12,813 nucleotides of DNA. Origin: Flavobacteriales bacterium. GTDB taxonomy: Bacteria; Bacteroidota; Bacteroidia; Flavobacteriales; Flavobacteriaceae. Shown here one piece after another: positions 9,101 through 12,813 of this stretch. The position numbers and the translations under genes are program-made. Positions within the stretch are counted from its first letter, which is position 1; every line of letters starts with the position of its first letter. The DNA lies in assembly GCA_027003085.1 (NCBI GenBank), contig JALWYR010000211.1, forward strand, positions 1-12,813, given 5' to 3'. Under the pieces are notes generated by a model, which made no database searches, was not told where the DNA came from, and saw only the letters and a list, made by a program, of their open reading frames with translations.

Positions 9101-9478
9101 TCCTTTTCCTTCGTATCCGGCCGTCGTGTAGGGTGTGGTTCCCGCAAGTTGCCAATTACTGTCGTCGGTGGCCGGGCGGGCCGCGGCTTGCACGGCATCG
9201 CGCCAAGCACGGGCCGGATTAACATTCATATATCCGTAATCCTCCCAAATATATTTCCAACGCTCGTAGGGCTTAACGCCACTTCCTTTAACCAAGCGAT
9301 TGTGCTGTTCCCAATAGGCATCCGAGCTTCGGATAATATGCAAAATACGATCGCCGTATTGTGTATTTCCGGCAGGGCGCTGAGCTCTCTGGGAATCATG
9401 AAAAGGATCCCATTGGGCTTGCATCTCAAACCCATATAACCCAAAAACCAGTAATAGTAAACAGAGATATTTTTTCAT
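6158..9478 (-). CDS. Secreted BNR/VPS10-like beta-propeller protein with jelly-roll and T9SS sorting domains
   Basis: An 1106-residue exported protein. Signal peptide at about 1-21, ending MQAQ. An N-terminal segment, GVKPYERWKYIWEDYGY (about 67-83), resembles the conserved lead-in of Bacteroidota sortilin-like 'glycosyl hydrolase' proteins. About ten Asp-box/BNR-like motifs follow, for example LWKSTDGGQTF (150), VYRSTDGGQTW (202), VYKSTNGGQNW (246), FYRSTNGGDSF (285), LYKSTNSGSSF (336), LWKSTNGGASF (384), VYLSTDNGAHF (430), LYKSTDAGANF (597), VYESTDESTW (637) and VYRKTSGNNW (681), with YGGLQDNGG at 467-475. They imply one or two beta-propellers over about 125-725. An Ig/CARDB-like domain follows (about 735-836), then a jelly-roll/MAM-like domain (about 845-1016), then a type A sorting domain (NLFPNPTDGRLFV, RILDLSGKIL, LPRGAYILEL). 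ATG 9476-9478 is chosen over TTG 9502, which would lie inside the likely promoter. A catalytic or adhesive role cannot be decided from sequence. Confidence 0.88.
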   Translation of the reverse strand: MKKYLCLLLLVFGLYGFEMQAQWDPFHDSQRAQRPAGNTQYGDRILHIIRSSDAYWEQHNRLVKGSGVKPYERWKYIWEDYGYMNVNPARAWRDAVQAAARPATDDSNWQLAGTTPYTTAGYEGKGRVNVVLIDDQNPQIIYVGAPAGGLWKSTDGGQTFTPLTDDLPTLGVSAIALDPSDHNTIYIGTGDDDARVTPSYGVYRSTDGGQTWTNLTPSINSLDYVSQIIINPSNSNEIVFASSDGVYKSTNGGQNWTLTLNAGIREMRMKPGNFNYLYAVSNTRFYRSTNGGDSFSMVSSGLPSSSNVSRYVMDVTPAAPNNVYVLATNGSSFVGLYKSTNSGSSFTRTAANDALDGSQQTWYDLAMTVSDTDPNIIFLGELNLWKSTNGGASFSVWNDWATMNDRYTHADIHYLEYYGNTLVVGSDGGVYLSTDNGAHFVNKNDDLAISMFYRISAYKDAHSEHIYGGLQDNGGIAKQPDEHWNIYHGADGMDNAVNPSDPQTAYSFIYYGIYLNVTRNGGLTTVGGYSGPSYGNWVTPLAIGADGTLYAGFTKVYKLTGSGWQSVTGSSFSGNIDMLYCHPTNSNVIYAAVNTVLYKSTDAGANFSQLHDFSYNVRAVTLNPQNGKIWVAAGSHVYESTDESTWTDISAGLPADIRIHDLVYHPYSPNETLYLANDIGVYRKTSGNNWEAFHNNLPHTFCMDLELAGDEGKLWVGTYGRSTWVTGVPAYHPDDDAKIAMNGDAGMYCGTLQDVDFRVINNGNNDITHFSYNWDINGETGNASWNGTLHSGDTLSLTITPNNAVSLGVVPVQIQVQYAADQNTQNNTLEYTLTVNKSESASFSYDFESPSHELLTQTLPTGNLWERAHPSGSVLNAAASGTYAYCTNASGTYPDQTTAHLYVPCLDFSQVTSATLGFDMAFDIEQDWDAFYVEYSTDGSTWTVLGSSADPDWYNSSTVQGACQGAQWTGYDSQIRHYSHSLDFLAGEPRVYLRFVMASDYSVHYEGVMLDNLQVDLQLDTKKTAWQTYLNLFPNPTDGRLFVRARRQTVVEHYRILDLSGKILSEKHFAQPETRLDIDVHNLPRGAYILELQTNRGVFHSRFLRR

Positions 9479-9499
9479 TATATCAAATTTTGTGTTGCC

Positions 9500-9532
9500 C
9501 AAAGCTAATCATTTCCTGCCAAAAAGACGAAA
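9500..9532 (-). promoter_or_regulatory. Bacteroidota-type promoter of the propeller gene
   Basis: The minus strand carries TAGCTTTG (9507-9500), an exact match to the Bacteroidota -7 element TAnnTTTG. A TTTC sits 21 bases upstream (9532-9529), one base off the -33 TTTG consensus at roughly the right spacing. The -7 box ends 21 bases before the ATG, so the leader would be short. The gene needs a promoter here because the preceding operon terminates at about 9715-9749. Confidence 0.5.
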
Positions 9533-9713
9533 CTTTGCGCTTTTTTTCTCGGACATCTTTTATTCCGGCTTTCAACGTCCGGTTCCGGTATTCGCTTCCA
9601 TGCTCAAACCGCAAACAAATGATTCTGCCGGACTTAAAAAAAGAACGGTCGGTCCTTAAAATCCGTATATTGAAATCAACGGATGTAAATCCAGAGCGAT
9701 CCGGCATGCTCCC

Positions 9714-9749
9714 AAAAAATAATCCGCCGTGCACCGGGCACGACGGATT
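9714..9749 (-). terminator. Rho-independent terminator of the thrS-infC-rpmI-rplT operon
   Basis: On the minus strand, AATCCGTCGTGC (9749-9738) pairs with GCACGGCGGATT (9732-9721) around a five-base loop, followed by ATTTTTT (9720-9714). The 12-pair stem has one G-U wobble; on the plus strand that position is an A-C mismatch, so it acts best on minus-strand RNA. It begins 28 bases after the rplT stop. Confidence 0.9.
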
Positions 9750-9777
9750 GTTTCATACGGAAAAACCTTGTTTTTTT

Positions 9778-10125
9778 TTAGCCCTTGATTTTATTTACAA
9801 TGGCTTCGAAAGCTTCGGGATGGTTCATAGCCAAATCGGCCAAGACCTTGCGGTTCAGTTCGATGCCGTTTTTGTGAATCAAGCCCATGAATTGGGAATA
9901 ACTCAATCCGTGCTGCCGGGCACCCGCATTGATGCGCGTGATCCACAAGCGACGGAAATTGCGTTTCTTCTGTTTTCTATCTCTATAAGCATAGAGCAAT
10001 CCTTTCTCCACGGCGTTTTTGGCCACCGTGTACTGTGTGCGCCGCGCTCCGAAATAGCCCTTGGCCATTTTCATAATTTTTTTGCGGCGTCGTCTGCGTG
10101 CTACTGAATGTAATGATCTAGGCAT
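9778..10125 (-). CDS. rplT: 50S ribosomal protein L20
   Basis: A 115-residue basic protein that binds 23S rRNA early in large-subunit assembly. The family pattern is clear: MPRSLHSVARRRRRKKIMK at the N-terminus, AKGYFGARR, YTVAKNAVEKGLLYAYRDR (about 32-50), RNFRRLWITRINAGARQHG (about 55-73) and LSYSQFMGL. Length is normal. ATG 10123-10125 matches the family start; an in-frame TTG 42 bases upstream is unnecessary. It is the last gene of the operon, 84 bases after rpmI, and its start follows an A-rich leader, usual for highly translated Bacteroidota genes. The spacer holds two hairpins that could be regulatory. Confidence 0.98.
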   Translation of the reverse strand: MPRSLHSVARRRRRKKIMKMAKGYFGARRTQYTVAKNAVEKGLLYAYRDRKQKKRNFRRLWITRINAGARQHGLSYSQFMGLIHKNGIELNRKVLADLAMNHPEAFEAIVNKIKG

Positions 10126-10151
10126 AGTTGTTTGTTTTTTTGTAACAGGCG

Positions 10152-10165
10152 GTTGCCGGAGCAAC
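10152..10165 (-). promoter_or_regulatory. UNCG-tetraloop hairpin in the rpmI-rplT spacer
   Basis: On the minus strand GTTGC-TCCG-GCAAC forms a five-pair stem closed by C-G around TCCG, which fits the very stable UNCG loop class. It lies 26 bases before the rplT ATG. No T-run follows, so it is not a terminator. A role as L20 binding site, RNA-processing site or translation modulator is inference only. Confidence 0.45.
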
Positions 10166-10185
10166 ACTTAGGGGGTGCACTGTTC

Positions 10186-10203
10186 CAGGGTTTTTCAACC
10201 TTG
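10186..10203 (-). promoter_or_regulatory. GNRA-like hairpin in the rpmI-rplT spacer
   Basis: On the minus strand GGTT-GAAA-AACC gives a four-pair stem with a GAAA loop. It can extend by two further pairs (CA with TG) past one A-C mismatch. It sits just after the rpmI stop and, with the hairpin at 10152-10165, makes this the only structured gap in the operon. Confidence 0.35.
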
Positions 10204-10209
10204 CAGGAA

Positions 10210-10407
10210 TTATTTCATTCCCAGCATTTTAAGAACATTTTTTTTGTCCGCATCGCTCACCAGGGTGGCATGCGTTAGGCGCAGTTTACGCTTTTTGGAT
10301 TTTTTGGTCAGGATATGACTTTTGTAAGCGTGCTTGCGCTTGATTTTTCCGGTTCCGGTAAGTTTGAACCGTTTCTTTGCACTTGCTTTGGTCTTGATTT
10401 TCGGCAT
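10210..10407 (-). CDS. rpmI: 50S ribosomal protein L35
   Basis: A 65-residue, very basic large-subunit protein. It starts MPKIKTKASAKKRFKLTGTG and continues with KRKHAYKSHILTKKSKKRKLR, which is the family signature, and length is normal. ATG 10405-10407 is the only sensible start. It follows infC by 32 bases and precedes rplT by 84 in the conserved infC-rpmI-rplT order. Confidence 0.98.
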   Translation of the reverse strand: MPKIKTKASAKKRFKLTGTGKIKRKHAYKSHILTKKSKKRKLRLTHATLVSDADKKNVLKMLGMK

Positions 10408-10420
10408 AATCGTTCGTCTT

Positions 10421-10443
10421 TATGGTTTATCCGTATGGTTTAT
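10421..10443. repeat. 10-base direct repeat at the infC stop
   Basis: TATGGTTTAT occurs at 10421-10430 and again at 10434-10443, three bases apart. The second copy contains the infC stop codon and the first lies in the infC-rpmI spacer. It may be a small duplication; no function is apparent. Confidence 0.5.
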
Positions 10444-11009
10444 TTTTTCTTCTTCTTCGACAGCGGGGCCAGGATCATAATCATCTTTTTACCTTCCATT
10501 TTGGGCAGTTGTTCCACCTTGCCCAATTCTTCCAATTCCTTGGCCAAGCGCAGCAGGAGCAATTCGCCTTGGTCTTTGTAGATGATAGAGCGCCCGCGGA
10601 AAAACACATAGGCCTTTACCTTGTTGCCCTCTTGCAAGAATTTCATGGCGTATTTCTTCTTGAACTCGTAGTCGTGCTCATCGGTTTGCGGGCCGAAGCG
10701 AATCTCCTTGACCACCACCTTTTGAGTGTTTTTCTTGATTTCCTTTTCCTTTTTGCGCAGGTCGTAAAGGAATTTTTTGTAGTCCAAAATCTTACACACC
10801 GGCGGGTCGGCTTTGGGGGAAATTTCCACCAAATCCAAATTTTGTTCGTCGGCGATTTTGAGGGCTTCTTCGAGCGGATAAATGCCCATTTGCACATTAT
10901 CGCCCACCAAACGCACCCGGGGTGCGGTTATTTCGTTGTTGATACGGTGGGGATTTTGCTTAATGACCCGTGCGGGTCCTCGTTTTTTTCTACGTCTTCG
11001 AATTGCGAT
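10440..11009 (-). CDS. infC: Translation initiation factor IF-3, apparent ATC start
   Basis: IF-3 binds the 30S subunit, prevents premature 50S joining and checks the initiator tRNA-start codon pair. The frame between the thrS stop (11022-11024) and residue 32 has no ATG, GTG or TTG. Starting at ATC 11007-11009 gives 189 residues beginning (M)AIRRRRKKRGP, which matches the MAIR-type start common in Bacteroidota IF-3, with HRINNEI at 21-27 and VRLVGDNV in the IF3-N domain. DLVEISPKADPPVCKILDYKKFLY follows, then the C-terminal domain with VVVKEIRFGPQTDEHDYEFK, FFRGRSIIYKDQG and a poly-Lys end. The first conventional start, GTG 10914-10916, would delete the conserved N-terminal strand. ATT 11001-11003 is an alternative rare start. 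A rare start fits IF-3 autoregulation known in E. coli (ATT). It begins 12 bases after the thrS stop. Confidence 0.93.
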   Translation of the reverse strand: MAIRRRRKKRGPARVIKQNPHRINNEITAPRVRLVGDNVQMGIYPLEEALKIADEQNLDLVEISPKADPPVCKILDYKKFLYDLRKKEKEIKKNTQKVVVKEIRFGPQTDEHDYEFKKKYAMKFLQEGNKVKAYVFFRGRSIIYKDQGELLLLRLAKELEELGKVEQLPKMEGKKMIMILAPLSKKKKK

Positions 11010-11021
11010 GGCTGTATGATT

Positions 11022-12813
11022 TTATGGTTCGGGTTCGAATGTTTTGATTTCGTTTTGTTGTTCCTCCTTCATCCGGCTGATCAGTTCTTCGACGCGCATG
11101 GTGCCCAGGTCGCCCAGTTTACGCCGCCTAACCGATACGGTGCCGGCTTGTTGTTCCTTTTCGCCCACAATGAGCATATAAGGAATTTTGCGGGTTTCGG
11201 CATCGCGGATTTTCTTTCCCACACGTTCGTCTCTACGATCCACATCGGCCCGGATGCCGGAATTTGCCAGCAAATTTAAAACATTTTCGGCAAATGCAAT
11301 ATACTTTTCGCTAATGGGAAGGATGATGGCCTGTTCGGGTGCCAACCACAGCGGCAGGTCGCCGCCCGTGTGTTCCAGCAGGATGGCCGTAAAGCGTTCC
11401 ATGGAACCGAAGGGCGCACGGTGAATCATCACCGGGCGGTGCATTTGTCCGTCGGGGCCTTTATACTCCAACCCGAAACGTTCGGGCAGGTTATAGTCCA
11501 CCTGAATGGTGCCCAATTGCCATTTGCGACCCAGCACGTCGCGCACCATAAAGTCCAGTTTTGGCCCGTAGAAGGCCGCCTCGCCCAATTCGACCCGGGT
11601 TTTGAGGCCTTTTTCGGCGGCGGCTTCTTTTATGGCCGCTTCGGCACGTTGCCAATTTTCCTCGCTTCCGATGTATTTTTCCTTGTCGTCAGGGTCGCGA
11701 AGCGAAATTTGTGCTTCGAAATCCTCAAAGCCCAACGAACCGAACACATAGAGCACCAAATCGATCACCCGTTTGAACTCTTCCTTCAATTGGTCGGGAG
11801 TGCAAAAAATATGCGCATCGTCTTGCGTAAAGCCGCGCACACGCGTAAGTCCGTGCAACTCACCGCTTTGCTCGTAGCGATAAACGGTGCCAAACTCGGC
11901 ATAGCGCACCGGCAGGTCGCGATAGCTCCATTGGCGTGTTTTGTAAATTTCGATATGGTGGGGGCAATTCATGGGTTTGAGCAGAAATTCCTCATCCTCG
12001 CGCGGCGTGTGGATGGGCTGGAAGCTGTCTTTCCCGTATTTTTCGTAGTGGCCCGAAGTTACATACAGTTTCTTATGCCCGATGTGCGGCGTGATCACCT
12101 GCTGGTAACCGGCCTTTTTTTGGGCTTTTTTCAGGAAGTCTTCGAGCAGTTCGCGCATTTTGGCGCCGCGGGGAAGCCAGAGCGGAAGCCCTTGGCCCAC
12201 GTTTTCCGAAAAAGCAAATATCTCCAACTCACGGCCCAATTTGCGGTGGTCGCGTTTTTTGGCCTCTTCGAGCATTTGCAGGTATTCGTCCAGCATTTTT
12301 TGCTTGGGGAACGATATGCCGTAAACCCGCGAAAGCTGTGGATTATGTTCATCGCCACGCCAATAGGCGCCGGCCACGTTCATGATTTTGAAGGCCTTCA
12401 CCAGGCCGGTGTGCGGAATATGGCCGCCGCGGCACAGGTCGGTAAAATCGTCGTGGTCGCAAAAGGTGATTTCGCCGTCGTTGAGGTTTTCGATGAGTTC
12501 GATTTTGTAGGGGTTATCCTCTTTCCGGTAAAAATCCAGGGCTTCGGATTTGCTCACCTCGCGCATACGAAACGGATGTTTGCCGCGGGCGATTTCCATA
12601 AAGGTTTTTTCGATTTTCGGGAAGTCTTTTTCGGTAAAAGTTTCGTCGCCGAAGTCGATATCGTAGTAAAATCCGTTTTCGATGGGTGGCCCGATGGTGA
12701 GTTTGGCCTTCGGGTAATGTTTTTTGATGGCCTGGGCCATAATGTGCGCCGACGAGTGCCAAAAGGCGCGTTTACCTTCTTCGTCGTCCCAGGTAAACAG
12801 CCGCAGCGCGCCG
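11022..12813 (-). CDS. thrS: Threonyl-tRNA synthetase (5' end outside window)
   Basis: Class II synthetase that charges tRNA-Thr and edits mischarged serine. The frame is open to the window edge: 596 residues are visible, so the TGS domain and start are missing, about 50 residues by comparison with the usual 640-650. Editing-domain motifs are HSSAH (19-23 of the visible part) and DLCRGGH (Cys127, His131). The catalytic core shows LYVTSGHYEKYG, RYAEFGTVYRYEQSGELHGLTRVRG in motif 2, and HRAPFGSMERF in motif 3. Zinc ligands are Cys283 (MNCPHH), His334 (DDAHIFC) and His464 (IHRAPFGS). The anticodon-binding domain runs from about 490 (AIILPISEKY, DRRDERVGKKIRDAE). No frame disruption is seen. It leads the thrS-infC-rpmI-rplT operon; any leader control would lie outside the window. 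Confidence 0.97.
   Translation of the reverse strand, partial: GALRLFTWDDEEGKRAFWHSSAHIMAQAIKKHYPKAKLTIGPPIENGFYYDIDFGDETFTEKDFPKIEKTFMEIARGKHPFRMREVSKSEALDFYRKEDNPYKIELIENLNDGEITFCDHDDFTDLCRGGHIPHTGLVKAFKIMNVAGAYWRGDEHNPQLSRVYGISFPKQKMLDEYLQMLEEAKKRDHRKLGRELEIFAFSENVGQGLPLWLPRGAKMRELLEDFLKKAQKKAGYQQVITPHIGHKKLYVTSGHYEKYGKDSFQPIHTPREDEEFLLKPMNCPHHIEIYKTRQWSYRDLPVRYAEFGTVYRYEQSGELHGLTRVRGFTQDDAHIFCTPDQLKEEFKRVIDLVLYVFGSLGFEDFEAQISLRDPDDKEKYIGSEENWQRAEAAIKEAAAEKGLKTRVELGEAAFYGPKLDFMVRDVLGRKWQLGTIQVDYNLPERFGLEYKGPDGQMHRPVMIHRAPFGSMERFTAILLEHTGGDLPLWLAPEQAIILPISEKYIAFAENVLNLLANSGIRADVDRRDERVGKKIRDAETRKIPYMLIVGEKEQQAGTVSVRRRKLGDLGTMRVEELISRMKEEQQNEIKTFEPEP

Larger units (their letters stand above)
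9479..9777. other. Intergenic region between the propeller gene and rplT
   Basis: This 299-base gap holds the propeller-gene promoter at its left and the rplT terminator at its right. Between them (about 9540-9710) I see only a perfect 6-base inverted repeat, ATCCGT (9661-9666) and ACGGAT (9679-9684), with a 12-base loop. The short open frames crossing it have no recognisable protein content. Confidence 0.6.

Noticed and set aside
9479..9502. TTG start at 9502 for the propeller protein
   Set aside because: It would place eight residues before a clean signal peptide and would overlap the TAGCTTTG promoter element.
9483..9734. Minus-strand open frame of 83 codons in the gap upstream of the propeller gene
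   Set aside because: It overlaps the rplT terminator and the propeller promoter, has no leader features and no recognisable content.
9361..10107. Plus-strand open frame of 248 codons across the propeller gene start, the intergenic gap and rplT
   Set aside because: It runs antisense through two well-supported genes and a terminator, and its translation resembles no protein family.

Overview
The window comes from a Bacteroidota genome of roughly even base composition. Four things point there: a SprE/PorW-type lipoprotein of the type IX secretion system (T9SS), two exported proteins with C-terminal T9SS type A sorting domains, a TAnnTTTG-type promoter element, and A-rich leaders with no Shine-Dalgarno sequence. 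I cannot name the genus. No tRNA, rRNA, CRISPR array, insertion sequence or phage gene is visible, and gene packing is ordinary for a chromosome.

Layout. Positions 1-2449 (minus) hold most of a SprE/PorW lipoprotein gene whose 3' end lies outside the window. A 160-base divergent spacer separates it from a plus-strand histidine ammonia-lyase gene (2610-4106), which has no other hut gene beside it. Converging on this gene is a minus-strand pair, 10 bases apart: a secreted purple-acid-phosphatase-like metallophosphoesterase (4546-6000), then ruvX/yqgF (4122-4535). Upstream of the pair is a separate minus-strand unit, a 1106-residue secreted beta-propeller protein (6158-9478) with its own promoter and a strong terminator. 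Positions 9778-12813 carry the translation operon thrS-infC-rpmI-rplT on the minus strand, in the classical order. thrS is cut at its 5' end by the window edge, and a strong terminator follows rplT.

How the genes fit together. The operon at the right supplies threonyl-tRNA synthetase, initiation factor IF-3 and ribosomal proteins L35 and L20. The two large exported proteins should cross the outer membrane through the T9SS, of which SprE/PorW is a component. The lyase and RuvX are housekeeping or catabolic enzymes with no evident link to secretion.

I do not see a new multi-gene system. The best observations are an infC gene that has no ATG, GTG or TTG start able to give the full N-terminus and appears to start at ATC; an 84-base rpmI-rplT spacer with GNRA-like and UNCG-like hairpins; a lone histidine ammonia-lyase gene; and a small 12-base tandem repeat inside the phosphatase gene.
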